Below are positions 1 to 10,900 of a DNA stretch of 64,000 bases, one piece after another. The translations under genes were made by a program, and so were the position numbers. The stretch lies in contig NZ_JAFMZO010000001.1 of the NCBI RefSeq assembly GCF_024436395.1, positions 186,001 through 250,000 of the forward strand. Direction: 5' to 3'. The stretch comes from Paradesertivirga mongoliensis (GTDB lineage: Bacteria; Bacteroidota; Bacteroidia; Sphingobacteriales; Sphingobacteriaceae). The notes below the pieces were generated by a model. That model saw only the letters and a program-made list of their open reading frames with translations. It made no database searches and was not told the origin of the DNA. How positions within the stretch are numbered: the stretch's first letter is position 1; each line of letters opens with the position of its first letter.

Positions 1-2972
1 CATCTGTCGGAGAACCGTGAGTTTTCGTTGGGATCCCCAAATGATGCCCTTGGTACGTCGGTCACCTGGCCTTCGGTTTTCCAACGGCCTACCATTTTCA
101 GTGTTTGGTTTTGAGTTCCACTCATTGACTCAAGACCTCTGCGAACAGAATTGTAGATGTCATTTCCGGCGGTAAAAGTGAATATAGCATCGAACGAAAA
201 TCGTTTGTACGACAATACATTGCTAAGCATTCCACGGTATTTTGGATTAGGATTGCCAATCACCTCACGATCATCTGCGTCAATATAACCGTCGTGATTC
301 AGGTCAACAAATCTAACATCACCCGCCTGAAACTGAGTGATAGTGCCGTCTGCTCTTCTGTTTTTAAGATTAGCTGAATTTACTTCTGCAGTACTGGTGT
401 ATATACCGTTCGTTCTGTATCCGTAGAACAAATTCGCATCCATTCCTTTTTGTGTGAGGATAGTAGCCCCCGCATATTCATTAAGCAACCTGTTGCCCGG
501 AATACCGAGAATTTCCGTATTATAATTGGAAATGTTTAGTCCCATATCCCACTTAAGAGATTTGTTCATCAAACGTCCCATTACTCCAAGTTCAACGCCG
601 CGTGAACTCATCGACCCATTGTTTGTGAAACCATAGTCGAAACCTGTTACAGTGCTAACCGGTTCAAGAACCAGCATTTTCGTGGTCTTATTGTGGAATA
701 CGTCGAAAGCAACGGTTAATCTCTCTTTCAGAAATGACACATCAATCCCGCCATTTAATTTAGTTACATTTTCCCACTGTAATGCTGTATTAGGAACGTT
801 TCCTCTAACGAGTCCCTGAGTGTCGAAGAAATTCTGCGAAACATAAAATTGTTTGGCCGCATAATTTCCAATATCATCGTTGCCAACCCTACCGTAGCTT
901 GCTCTTAACTTAAAAACATCTATTTTAGAATTTGCCATAAAATTTTCAGATGATACCAGCCAGGCAGCAGCGAGTGACGGCATCACTGCAAATTTATACC
1001 CATTGATATCTAAGCCCTGAGCGGCGTCTCTTCCGAACCTCGACGATCCGTCGACAGCCATATTAAACGACAGGAAATACTTGGTTAAGAAAGAATAATC
1101 TGCATTGGCATACATATTCAACCAACGCCAGTTTCCATTTTGCCCACTGATTCTTCTAAGCGCCGCGTCAGTTTGACCAACGGTTACATAATCATCCGTA
1201 GCCGAGTTATATCCCAACCCGTAGTCGGTTTCCATTTTATTGTCGTTAAACCGGAATCCCACATTGGTTGAAAGACTGTGTCGAAAATCGAAATTCTTAG
1301 TATAAGACAAACGGGTATCGGTAAACAATCCATATAAACGTTCCACATTGGAGCCCGACCTGTTGAACGCAATGCCTTGCATTAATGTATCAGCAACCAC
1401 ACCTCTCTCGGGCATGAATATGTTCTCCCGAACCTTGCTGAATGTAATTCCGCCCAGAACATGAAACTTTAGTGCCTTGTTAAAATCGTAATCAAAACCG
1501 AACGATCCCATGAAGCGATAGTTCTTATTGGTGCCGATCATGTTTTCAACCAAAGCTAGGGGATTGCTACGGCCAAAGTCATCTACATCCTCGAGGTTAG
1601 GAGATACTGATCCGTCGACCGCAATAATGTTGGAAGAGAGAAAAGGAGATTTTGTTAGCGCCACATAAATTGGGTTTGTATTGTTTGCAAATCCTTGATC
1701 CCTTAACTCATGATTGTTCGATACAAACGAGAGATTGGCATTACCCTTTAGTTTACTGGAAAGGTTCAAGTTCGCATTGAAACGCGTCTGATACCGTTCC
1801 ATACCTGTATTGTTGGTTATTCCCCTGTTATTGAGATAACCCACGGATAATCCATACGTTGCAATATTATCCCCCCCAGTCACTCTCAAATAGTAGCTCT
1901 GATTGTAACTGGTGTTCATCACCTGATCTTGCCAATCGGTTTGGTTATTAAACTTATAATAGTTTGAATTGTCCGAATTAAGGTATGCCTGGCTGCTAAC
2001 CAGTCCCTGCGCTTGTAATTCGTTTATTCCGCGCGCTCTAAGCATTGAATAAAGTCCATCCGAAAGATAAGAGCGGTACTGACCAGCACCCATAACAGGT
2101 ATCGATGAGGGGGCCGAGTTAACCCCGCCATAGGCCGAAAAGTCTATCGAAGTAGCTTGCTCATCAGATTTATTAGTAGTGATAAGAATAACACCGTTAC
2201 CTGCACGGGTACCATAAGTGCTGGCACTTGCATCCTTAATCACCGTGATATCATCTATATCCTTTAAATCGAGGTTAGCTATTGGATTATCAACGTGTCC
2301 TGCAATCAGCGAAACACCGTAATCTGTATTATCGTATATGATTCCGTCTACAATAATAAGAGGTTGATTGGATGTGTATAAGGAATTATATCCCCTTAAA
2401 TTCAAATTTGCTCCGATGCCCGGTGTTCCTGAACGACGCACAGTATTTAATCCGGCTACGCGTCCCTGCAGGTAAGTGTCTGCAGTTTCCATATTCCTTT
2501 GCCAACGATCATTCACTTCTACCCCTTCAACAGCACCGGCAATACGGGAGCTGAATTTATGTGCGAAGGGAAGATTGACGTCTGCTGAAAGGGTACTATA
2601 TCCCTCATTATAAAGTGCGGTTTTGATGGCTGTACGTCCTTTTAGTGGAACCTCCGTTGTGGCGTAGCCCAATCCAGAAACTACTAATACTGCATTATAA
2701 TGGGGCACTGAAATGCTAAAAGTACCGTCGGCACTAGTAATAGCTGCAGAATATCCTTCAACACTAATACGAGCTCCATCCAGAGGCTTACCGGTTGAGG
2801 CATCCGTTAATGTTCCGGTAACTTTTAATTTGTTTGCATCCGCCCTGCGGAAAGAATCTTGAACTGCAGTGGTCAGAGAATCCTGCTGCCTTGCTTTTAC
2901 ATCAAGAGAGCCAAGCCCCAGTATTAATCCGGGGAGGAGTACTCGTGTTACCGCTTTTGTAAATATGTGCAT
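1..2972 (-). CDS. SusC/RagA-type TonB-dependent outer-membrane transporter (second SusC of operon A), 3' end outside window
   Basis: Reverse-strand reading from ATG at 2972 is open to the window edge (990 codons), so about 80 C-terminal residues are missing. It has an N-terminal signal sequence (begins MHIFTKAV), a carboxypeptidase-regulatory-like domain (GTLTDASTGKPLDG, about residues 50-130), a plug (TYLQGRVAGL, DDITVIKDA, GTRAGNGVILI) and a beta-barrel; the last visible residues are ENSRFSDR. It is the clear paralogue of 20045..23242, which also begins MHI. The family forms the barrel under a SusD lid and imports oligomers using TonB energy. The usual VVVxGYG TonB-box region at the plug start is not recognisable. 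It lies 28 bp after a fasciclin gene. By analogy with operon B, a SusD and a peptidase should follow beyond the edge (inference). Confidence 0.93.
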   Translation of the reverse strand, partial: MHIFTKAVTRVLLPGLILGLGSLDVKARQQDSLTTAVQDSFRRADANKLKVTGTLTDASTGKPLDGARISVEGYSAAITSADGTFSISVPHYNAVLVVSGLGYATTEVPLKGRTAIKTALYNEGYSTLSADVNLPFAHKFSSRIAGAVEGVEVNDRWQRNMETADTYLQGRVAGLNTVRRSGTPGIGANLNLRGYNSLYTSNQPLIIVDGIIYDNTDYGVSLIAGHVDNPIANLDLKDIDDITVIKDASASTYGTRAGNGVILITTNKSDEQATSIDFSAYGGVNSAPSSIPVMGAGQYRSYLSDGLYSMLRARGINELQAQGLVSSQAYLNSDNSNYYKFNNQTDWQDQVMNTSYNQSYYLRVTGGDNIATYGLSVGYLNNRGITNNTGMERYQTRFNANLNLSSKLKGNANLSFVSNNHELRDQGFANNTNPIYVALTKSPFLSSNIIAVDGSVSPNLEDVDDFGRSNPLALVENMIGTNKNYRFMGSFGFDYDFNKALKFHVLGGITFSKVRENIFMPERGVVADTLMQGIAFNRSGSNVERLYGLFTDTRLSYTKNFDFRHSLSTNVGFRFNDNKMETDYGLGYNSATDDYVTVGQTDAALRRISGQNGNWRWLNMYANADYSFLTKYFLSFNMAVDGSSRFGRDAAQGLDINGYKFAVMPSLAAAWLVSSENFMANSKIDVFKLRASYGRVGNDDIGNYAAKQFYVSQNFFDTQGLVRGNVPNTALQWENVTKLNGGIDVSFLKERLTVAFDVFHNKTTKMLVLEPVSTVTGFDYGFTNNGSMSSRGVELGVMGRLMNKSLKWDMGLNISNYNTEILGIPGNRLLNEYAGATILTQKGMDANLFYGYRTNGIYTSTAEVNSANLKNRRADGTITQFQAGDVRFVDLNHDGYIDADDREVIGNPNPKYRGMLSNVLSYKRFSFDAIFTFTAGNDIYNSVRRGLESMSGTQNQTLKMVGRWKTEGQVTDVPRASFGDPNENSRFSDR

Positions 2973-3000
2973 ATTTCAGGTATATTAATCGTTTAATCTT

Positions 3001-4518
3001 TTATTGAACTGGAACCATCTTGATATAATCTAACACCAAAGTGTTTAGACCGTTGGTAGTGATGTTTGGCCCCATCAGGAACACAGGTAACTGAAGGCTT
3101 TGGGTACTGCTGGAATACAGTTTGTCAAAAGTGTATTCCCCAAGATATACTTCGGAATAATCATCTAGCTCTACCGTCTTAGTAAATGCTCTTGGCTGGG
3201 TAATATTCTTAAAAGTGACAGACATCGGGAAGGTTGCCTCCTGAAAGTCGTTTACCGCTACCCAATACAACTTATACTTAATCGGATGCACCGTGCCGGG
3301 AGCGTTGTATCTTATCCAATAATTCGCCTTTCCGTGGTTCTCTGAAATAAAATCGGTATAAATCTGCTGGTTATTGGGATTTCTCCGAATCCGCGTCCTG
3401 CTGGCCCTATTGGCCGCGTTTAGATTATTCATATCACCTGCTAAATTCTCACCTTGTATTACAACAGGTTTAATTTTTGTATAACGATCGTAAACACCAT
3501 TTACGCCAAGGTCATAGTCAATGCTGTTCATCACATACACTATTCCATTACTTACCCGATGAGTCTCAACAACGGCATCTGCCTTCAAATGGAATCTTAC
3601 ACTGTCTCCAGCAGAGTATACCGATTGAGGGAAATTGTCTTTGTTAAGCAATCCATGAAACACCAAGTCTTTTACCACATTAAGATTGGTAATACTGTCT
3701 GTACTGTCACCTGCAGCGTAATATTTTTCCAGTTTATTTTTTTCCACCATGAATGCTGCATCCGTCAACACGATATATGTGAACAAAGAATCCTCATCAT
3801 TAATATCATGACGGCGCGTGCGTACTCCATTGGCATCAGCAAACAAAGCGTCACGGTACGAATTGGAGGTAACAAACCCGGTTCCAGGTTCATAAACAGG
3901 CTCACCGGTTGCCGGGTCAACCCCGGTCTGCACTGCTCTGTTTAAGTCACGGTAGGTATAGGTATATAAATCCAAAACTTGCTTTTGCAAGGTATTGGTC
4001 GACATCAGGTACTCCCAGGCATTTACTTTGGGCAAAAGGGCTGTACCAATCACATTCAACACCCCATTCCCAACATACCGATCCTTAGAAATCAGATTAA
4101 TATCATCAACCGTTGTCTTGGTTAAAGTCACATTCTTTAAACTGAGTGTTTTTACGGCAACATAGGGTTTCTGGATAGCAGTAGTTAAAAAGGATTGGTG
4201 GGCGATATGCATACCCACAAACATCTTTAACTCTTCATCAGTATCAATAAGGGCGGGATCAACCGACTGCAAAGCAGCATTCGTTGGAGCCCAAACAGTA
4301 AAGGTCTTTGAAGAGGCCAACAACTTGTCGTAGCCGGTTTTACTCAGGTATTCGCTAAACTTACTCAGGTCAGGATTCTTAATAACCTCTTCCAAAAGCG
4401 TTTCCCCTGCAAGCGGATCAGCTACTGCATTGTGTTCATCCCACTTTTTATCGCAGGCAGAAAAAACTATACCTATGCATACTAGCCACAGGAGTAAATT
4501 AAGTCTTGGTATATTCAT
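3001..4518 (-). CDS. Fasciclin (FAS1) domain surface lipoprotein with C-terminal beta-sandwich-like module (operon A)
   Basis: 505 aa. Lipobox FSAC gives Cys22, followed by DKKWDEH, a Lys/acidic stretch that fits the Bacteroidota lipoprotein surface-export signal. A first FAS1 domain (about 40-160) has the H1-like motif TVWAPTNAAL and H2-like GNGVLNVIG. A second, more diverged one (about 165-340) has the H1-like segment TYIVLTDAAF and ends NGIVYVMNSIDYD. The last 160 residues start VVIQGEN and end LDYIKMVPVQ, which recalls CBM6/35-like beta-sandwiches; that resemblance is inference. Paralogue of 23273..24952. FAS1 domains are adhesion and binding modules; the ligand is unknown. It follows another fasciclin gene after a 71-bp gap containing a hairpin. 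Confidence 0.88.
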   Translation of the reverse strand: MNIPRLNLLLWLVCIGIVFSACDKKWDEHNAVADPLAGETLLEEVIKNPDLSKFSEYLSKTGYDKLLASSKTFTVWAPTNAALQSVDPALIDTDEELKMFVGMHIAHQSFLTTAIQKPYVAVKTLSLKNVTLTKTTVDDINLISKDRYVGNGVLNVIGTALLPKVNAWEYLMSTNTLQKQVLDLYTYTYRDLNRAVQTGVDPATGEPVYEPGTGFVTSNSYRDALFADANGVRTRRHDINDEDSLFTYIVLTDAAFMVEKNKLEKYYAAGDSTDSITNLNVVKDLVFHGLLNKDNFPQSVYSAGDSVRFHLKADAVVETHRVSNGIVYVMNSIDYDLGVNGVYDRYTKIKPVVIQGENLAGDMNNLNAANRASRTRIRRNPNNQQIYTDFISENHGKANYWIRYNAPGTVHPIKYKLYWVAVNDFQEATFPMSVTFKNITQPRAFTKTVELDDYSEVYLGEYTFDKLYSSSTQSLQLPVFLMGPNITTNGLNTLVLDYIKMVPVQ

Positions 4519-4540
4519 ATATCTTTCTTGTTGTCCTATA

Positions 4541-4569
4541 AATTCCCTGCAAACAAGTTGCAGGGAATT
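4541..4569 (-). terminator. Intercistronic hairpin between two fasciclin genes (operon A)
   Basis: Perfect 12-bp arms (AATTCCCTGCAA at 4541-4552 and its complement at 4558-4569) around a 5-nt loop. It has no long T-run, so it may be an RNA-processing or stabilising hairpin, or a leaky attenuator. Operon B carries a different hairpin at the same junction. Confidence 0.6.
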
Positions 4570-4589
4570 AAAGCATGTGGGTACTTTAG

Positions 4590-6401
4590 TTAATGATCTC
4601 CAGGATAATCAGTGAAGTCTGGAGTGCCATCCGGCTTAAACCTTGGCAAAATTTGAGAATCCCATGTTACCGGAATAAAATGGATCATGTCGAGGTTATT
4701 TTGGCTCTGACTATCCTGAAGAGCCTCTAATAACATGGTATGAGTATCCGTCGTCTTAATTTCAATGACACCAATATTCTTCGCAACCCAAGGGCTATTG
4801 TCTGTCTGACCATCTGTACGAATACGTTGCTTTTCAAACGGGGCAGCTGCATTACCATTGCTGGTGTAATATTTCCAGCCCAATGCAGCCAATTCAACCG
4901 TATTTCCTGGAGGAGGTGGCTCTGCGAAGAAAAAAGGCTTTGGTAACGCTACATCATCAATCAAAATCCTGGCTTTAGTGCCTATACGGTTCGGCCATCT
5001 TCCTGACTGGTTTTGCCTGCGGTAGCATACCCATACATTGTACGTGCCGCGAACAATCAGTGGAGTTTTAGTACGCATCCAATCATTACGGGATTTGACG
5101 CCTAAAGGGAGATTTAGATAGTCTCCGTATACCCAGGCACCTGTCGCATTCACATAGTTAGGGCCATATATCTGAGTGGCCCAATCCCAGTCTTTTAAGG
5201 GTGACGGTGCAGTTTTGGATGTCTTTCGGAAATCGAAGCTTCCAGCACCAGGAGTACGGAACTTAGCAACATTTGCCCGGGTTTCAGGAAAATCAGCTAC
5301 ATCCCAGTATACAGGAAAAGGCTCGCGCTTTTTAATAGCAAAATGGCCTGTGGTCGCTGTCCCACTAACAGGTGTATAACCCGATACATTATGCAACACC
5401 CCATTGACTGCGGAATTATCGCTATTGGTACGTGTAAGTAAAACACCGGGCTCATATGTGCCATTAAACACCATATCATTGATTAATATCTGATCGTTAA
5501 CGAAGTCAGTTTGAATAATCTCAGGTGAAGCTAAAGTCTGCTGAGCCTGTGTGGTTGCTATATCCGCGAAGTACTTGGCACCATAAAGAATATGGTAGGC
5601 AACATAAGCATGGAGGCCATTAGCTGGATCTTTTAAATCGGTCACACCTTTATTGTATTTCGCTTTCAAAAGTTCGTAGGTTCCCAATCCTTCGGCGCTA
5701 AGTGTTTGATCACTTTCTGCTAGGAGCGTTAAGAATTTCTGATCAGTGTTGGAATTACTTGCAGGCAAAATATTCAGTGTGTCATATAAACCCGTTTCCT
5801 TAAGCGCCTGAGTAAAGATCGTGTAGCCCGGCTTTGCCTCTAACATCTGGGCAACCGTAAGTTTTGCCTGACGCAAAACATTATCAATTACATGCACATA
5901 TCCGTTCCCTAACCTGATATTTGAAGCTTCTAAATTAGCCTGCCGATTGATAGAAATACTTGTTTGACCTCCGCTGGTATTTACACCCGTAATTAGGTAC
6001 TGACCCAGCATTGTGAGTGAGTTCAACTTACTATCACCAAAATGAACGGTAGAGATCGTATCTTCTAAAAGGTGAAATCTAACCATGTCTCTCAGTTCGT
6101 CTACACTGATCTGTTCTACTGAGGTTTTACCCATATCCGCGAGGTATTTTTTAATACCGTCATTTGTAGGAAGAAACAGTGTATAATTTCCGTAGGCCTG
6201 TAAAAAACCGTCTGTGTCGGTTATTTCGAGGATTTTTCGGAACTCTGAGAACTGATCTGGGTTTTTATCAAGATACCCTGTAATATTCACCTGATCACTT
6301 ACCATCGATACTATAGGCTCCTTTTTACAGCCCACCATGGTAAGTAGTAAAAGAAGCACTCCCAATGCGTTCTTCCATGTGTACAACTTAATTTTTTTCA
6401 T
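4590..6401 (-). CDS. Two-domain fasciclin surface lipoprotein with large aromatic-rich C-terminal module (operon A)
   Basis: 603 aa with lipobox MVGC (Cys25) followed by KKEP. FAS1 domain 1 (about 35-175) has TLFLPTNDGI and GNGYVHVIDNVL; FAS1 domain 2 (about 178-345) ends NGVLHNVSG. The last 250 residues are rich in Trp, Tyr and Pro, contain VYWDVADFPETR and end in NNLDMIHFIPV plus RFKPDGTPDFTDYPG. The end resembles the last strands of a carbohydrate-binding-like sandwich, but I cannot name the family. Paralogue of 25017..26888, where the same C-terminal motifs are kept. It starts 17 bp after SusD, so it is probably part of the transporter's surface complex (inference). Confidence 0.88.
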   Translation of the reverse strand: MKKIKLYTWKNALGVLLLLLTMVGCKKEPIVSMVSDQVNITGYLDKNPDQFSEFRKILEITDTDGFLQAYGNYTLFLPTNDGIKKYLADMGKTSVEQISVDELRDMVRFHLLEDTISTVHFGDSKLNSLTMLGQYLITGVNTSGGQTSISINRQANLEASNIRLGNGYVHVIDNVLRQAKLTVAQMLEAKPGYTIFTQALKETGLYDTLNILPASNSNTDQKFLTLLAESDQTLSAEGLGTYELLKAKYNKGVTDLKDPANGLHAYVAYHILYGAKYFADIATTQAQQTLASPEIIQTDFVNDQILINDMVFNGTYEPGVLLTRTNSDNSAVNGVLHNVSGYTPVSGTATTGHFAIKKREPFPVYWDVADFPETRANVAKFRTPGAGSFDFRKTSKTAPSPLKDWDWATQIYGPNYVNATGAWVYGDYLNLPLGVKSRNDWMRTKTPLIVRGTYNVWVCYRRQNQSGRWPNRIGTKARILIDDVALPKPFFFAEPPPPGNTVELAALGWKYYTSNGNAAAPFEKQRIRTDGQTDNSPWVAKNIGVIEIKTTDTHTMLLEALQDSQSQNNLDMIHFIPVTWDSQILPRFKPDGTPDFTDYPGDH

Positions 6402-6418
6402 GATTTATAATGTTAAGT

Positions 6419-7903
6419 TTATTTATAAAAAGGATTCTGGTCTAACAGTTTATCTGCCTGAAGTTCATCCACATGAATAGGCATATAATGGAACCTCGGG
6501 TCGCTATATTTACCTATCATAAGAATCTTCCTATTCGCCGGTGCGATCTCATTAATTACATCAGTAATAATTCCGATATTCTCGTAGTTATTCCGTTTTG
6601 CATTTCTAAGGAGATCAAACCAACGTTTTCCTTCAAATGCGAATTCTCTGGCACGCTCTTGTAAAATATATTCGGTAACCTCCAATGGTTGTCCGGGGTC
6701 GGCAGACATTGCACTCTCGGGCAGAGCGCCGGCTCTGGTTCTTATAATCTCGATTAAATCCAATGCATCCTGGCCACGGTTAGTCCAGGCCAGGGCTTCT
6801 GCTTTTAATAGTAAAATATCGGCATAGCGGTATACAAACCAATGTCTGAAAGAATCTTCCTGTTTTAAAGATTCGGTTTCATTCGCCCCTACATGCTTCC
6901 AGACAGTGCCGTCGGAAGATTTAAACGAATAACCGTCAGCCCTTGCATCCTTTGTATTTACCGGATCAAGAGCATCCAGGCCATAAAGGTTAAGCATCGT
7001 TAAGGGATTGGCCGTATACCGTCGGGCACTACCTGTGAAGAAATTGAACCATGGGTTTGTAGCCTGGCGATGAAACTGGAACTCGAATATGCTTTCGTTC
7101 GAATTTCCCTGACGGAACACAGTATTAAACCATGTTCCCTGAGTAACTAAACCGAAGTTATTTGAGGTAATGATCTTATCGCAAGCAGCAATACACTTAT
7201 CGTACTCCTCTCCCCATAAATAAACATCCGCCTGCATAGCATTGACTGTATACTTGGTAACACGCCCCTTATTTGAGGCCACATTACCATAGGTAACTAA
7301 GGCATTCGTTTCAGCAAAAGTTAAATCGTTAACAATCTGATTATAAACCTCTTCTTTGGAACTTTTTGGTAATTGTTCTACCTGCGAATCGCTCGAACTG
7401 GCCTTCAACTGTAGAGGAACTTCACCCCATACCCTCAACAAGTAGAAATACATAAATGCCCGTAATGCTCTCGCTTCTGCCAGATAGGCGTTAAGCTGCC
7501 CTTGAGTTAAGGTTTTATCACTTTCCATCACCGTTGGCCCAAACTGAATTATCGTGTTACAATAATTAATGGTCCGGTAAATCGAGCCCCATCGTGCCAG
7601 CGGATTCGTAGGAAGAATTTCCCCATTGGTAATATTTACCTCCTCAATCCGTGTGGCCGGAGTTGGCATAATCATGTCTGCACGCAACTCACCCCACAAA
7701 AACATATTGGTTACGAGCTCATTGTCGAGCAAAGACGAGTAGACTCCGATAACAGTGGATTCAAGCTGCTCTTTTGTTTGCCAGAAATCTTCCCTCACCA
7801 AACCATCCTGAGGCTTAAGTTCCAACCATTTATTACAAGAGGTGGTAGACCCGAGAATTACAAAAAGAATCAGGGCTGCCTTAAATTTTATATTTTTCAT
7901 CAT
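6419..7903 (-). CDS. SusD/RagB-family nutrient-binding lipoprotein (operon A)
   Basis: 494 aa. The lipobox has Cys23 in TTSCNKWLELKPQD, followed by the usual SusD start (DFWQTKEQLESTVIGVYSSL). The family TPR-like features are present: LAEARALRAFMYFYLLRVWG near residue 140, and the closing part with YRYADILLLKAEALAW, LQERAREFAFEGKRWFDLLR and LLDQNPFYK. Slightly shorter than average but complete. SusD proteins cap the partner SusC barrel and bind the substrate at the cell surface. The partner is the gene 19 bp upstream. Paralogue of 26897..28426. The first codon could be either of two consecutive ATGs (7903 or 7900). Confidence 0.95.
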   Translation of the reverse strand: MMKNIKFKAALILFVILGSTTSCNKWLELKPQDGLVREDFWQTKEQLESTVIGVYSSLLDNELVTNMFLWGELRADMIMPTPATRIEEVNITNGEILPTNPLARWGSIYRTINYCNTIIQFGPTVMESDKTLTQGQLNAYLAEARALRAFMYFYLLRVWGEVPLQLKASSSDSQVEQLPKSSKEEVYNQIVNDLTFAETNALVTYGNVASNKGRVTKYTVNAMQADVYLWGEEYDKCIAACDKIITSNNFGLVTQGTWFNTVFRQGNSNESIFEFQFHRQATNPWFNFFTGSARRYTANPLTMLNLYGLDALDPVNTKDARADGYSFKSSDGTVWKHVGANETESLKQEDSFRHWFVYRYADILLLKAEALAWTNRGQDALDLIEIIRTRAGALPESAMSADPGQPLEVTEYILQERAREFAFEGKRWFDLLRNAKRNNYENIGIITDVINEIAPANRKILMIGKYSDPRFHYMPIHVDELQADKLLDQNPFYK

Positions 7904-7922
7904 CTTAATTATCGCTTAACTG

Positions 7923-10900
7923 TTAAAAACCTACGGATAACCCCATTACAAAATTTCTCGAAGGAGGAGTCATTGAATCATCCTGTACGTAGCTAAATGG
8001 ATTATTAAGTCCTCTCGAACTCACATCAGGATCCACTCCTTTATATTTCGTCCAGGTAACCAGGTTCTCTGCTGTAATGTAAATACCCGCTCTGCTCACT
8101 TTAAGCTTGCTAAGAATGGCTTTATTAAAGTCGTACCTGGCTGTGACCGACTTAAGTCTTACAAATGAAGCATCCGAGACATATCGGTCAGAGCCCAGCC
8201 AGTTATAGCCACTTCTGTATAAAGCGCGGGGAACATCTGTAATATCCCCTGGATTTCTCCATCTCCTTAATACAACGGTGCTTTGATTTTCGTAGGCATA
8301 CATGTTAGTGGTGGTCATCAAAGTCCTGTTTATTAACTCGAAGCCAGACTTAAAGCTGAAAAAGGCCTGTAATTTAATATTACCTTTAAACGTGACAGAG
8401 GGCCCGAAACCGCCTGTTACTTTGGGGTTGCCATTCCCCAGGTAAACCAAATCATCTTCGTTAATATTTCCGTCTTTGTTGATGTCCTCATACATGGCAT
8501 CCCCGGGTTGAAAAACATAATCGACATTAGGATAATTATACCTCATGTATACTTCCTGTCCGTTGGGGCCTTCGATTACATTACCTTCGGCGTCCCGTGC
8601 GCGGGTTTCATCCGCGTCCGTATATACACCTTTGTACCGGAAGCCATAGAACGAACCGAAAGGATTGCCTTCCTGCAAATACGACCGGTATACTCCGTTG
8701 TTGATAAGCCTTCCGTCGGTGCGCGGATAATATTCCGAGACCGTCTCTATGATGTTAAGATTCTGGGCAATATTAAAGTCAAATCCTACCAGCCAATTTT
8801 TTGAACGATATGGTACTGTATTTAATCCTACTTCAAAACCTTTATTCACCATCACACCTACGTTAGCTGAGATGCGGTTATAACCCGTGTAACTCGGAAT
8901 AGTAAGGTTATCGAAGAATAGGTCCTTAATGCGGTTGTTATATACTTCGACATCCAGTTTCAAACGGTTCTTAAACGTCCAGAAATTAAATCCAAGGTTT
9001 CTTCCAACGTTTGTTTGCCAAACCAGATTGTCCAATCCAATACTACCAGGAAGAACACCAGATTTGCCCAGGTAAGTGGCATTAGAAGGTACATATGTAT
9101 TATAAAAGCTATAGTTATATCGCGGTTGCTGGCCCGACGCGCCGTAACTGGCTCGTATACTCAAATCGTCTATCCATTCAACCCCATCCATAAAAGGCTC
9201 TCCTGAGATTCTCCAACGGGTAGATACCGAAGGAAATATACCATAACGGTTATTTGCACCAAACCTGGAATTTCCATCCAAACGAGCACCAACGTTGATA
9301 ATATACCTGTCGAGGAGAGAATACTGGTTAGACAAAACTACCCCTAGAGTGCGTTGCTGCCCAAAGCCTGATTCCAACCTAAGCCCTGAGGCATTTACCC
9401 GGGCAGGATTCGAGGGATCCTGCAGGTAAGATGAAGCTGTGTTAGAAACCGTAATGCTTTGACTATTGGACTGATTATCCTCTGTTTGCAACGAAAGCAA
9501 AGTTTGCAGACTATGCTTCTCTCCCAGCTTCGGAGTGAAGATAAGGTTAAGCTTAGTGTTAACCGCGAAAGCATCACCATCATTATCGTCCGCCCGATTA
9601 ACAGAAGTCTCTGTTGACGGACGTCCTGTGGCTACTTGAGGTAGGAAGCGTTTCGTTTTTGAATTATTAATATCGAACTGAAGGTCGAAAGTTGAGATAA
9701 GCAAATTATCTGGCAAAATATCATACTGTAGTTGAAATTTCGGAGTGATCCGTTCCCCGAACAAACGACTACTGGCTTCCTGAGCCATTGCCAATGGATT
9801 AAAGGTACTTGGATATTGACCCTGAATGTTGCTTACCGGAGATAAATAGTTTGGCGTTTGGTTACCAAATTCGTCATACTCGCGAATAGCCATGTTAGGC
9901 ATCTTATTGTAAGCTACGTTCCGAATAGCACCGGTATAATTTAAGGTGTTATTAACATGCGTATAAGTGAAATCGGAACGAAAACGGATGCGGTTAGATA
10001 CATTATAATCCAGATTGATTTTGGTTGTAATCCGGCTCAGATCGGTACCAATGGTAGTACCTGTAGAGTTCAGATAGCCAATAGACGCGTAATAGCGTGC
10101 CTTTTCACCGCCACCCTGCATCGAAACGTTATGATCCTGAGTATGTCCTGTCCGGGTAATAGCATCAACCCAATCGGTATTGTTACTATAATTGTAAAAC
10201 TGATCTGGGATTAGAGGATCGTATAAAAACTCGGGATATGCCCCGATGTTAATTGGCAAACGCCCCATGTTGTTTACAGCTTCTGGAATCAGGTTCGAAT
10301 ACTGATCCCCGGAAAGCAAAGGAATCGGTTCCGGCTGATTCGACATGGTCCCGCGGAAATTATAATTAAGACTGGGTTTACTCACTATACCGCGTTTAGT
10401 ATTAATAACCAACACTCCGTTCGCCGCTCTGGCGCCCCAGATTGCTGTGGATGCAGCATCCTTCAGAACAGTAATATCTTTAATATCTGAGGGTGCAATG
10501 TTCAGTAACTGAGCGTAACCCTGCTCATCGGCTGTACCGAAATTAAAGTCGTCGGGAATTTGCGTTTCATAAGGCATACCATCCATCACGATAAGTGGAT
10601 CAGCCGATCCGTTTATAGAGGCAGTACCACGGATACGTATCGACATTCCCGCCCCCGGATCACCCGAGGACGCCCCGAAATCTACTCCGGGCATACGTCC
10701 CTGTAACGCCTGGTCTATAGATGCTGCCGACAACTCCTCTAAATCCTTGGTACTAACTGTAGAAGTTGCGACAGTAGAATTTCTGGCATCAATATTTAAT
10801 CCAGAACCATTATTAATGGTACGCTGGCCAGTGATTACTACGTCTTCCAGCTGATTTATGGTGGACACAAGCGAAACGTTAATTACAGCCCTGCCATTAA

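Noticed and set aside
1-2972. Left-edge SusC as a pseudogene
   Set aside because: The frame is open from ATG to the window edge and the last residues align with the intact paralogue; it is only cut by the window.
3454-3945. 163-residue plus-strand frame
   Set aside because: It lies fully inside, and antisense to, a clear fasciclin gene, with no start context or recognisable domain.
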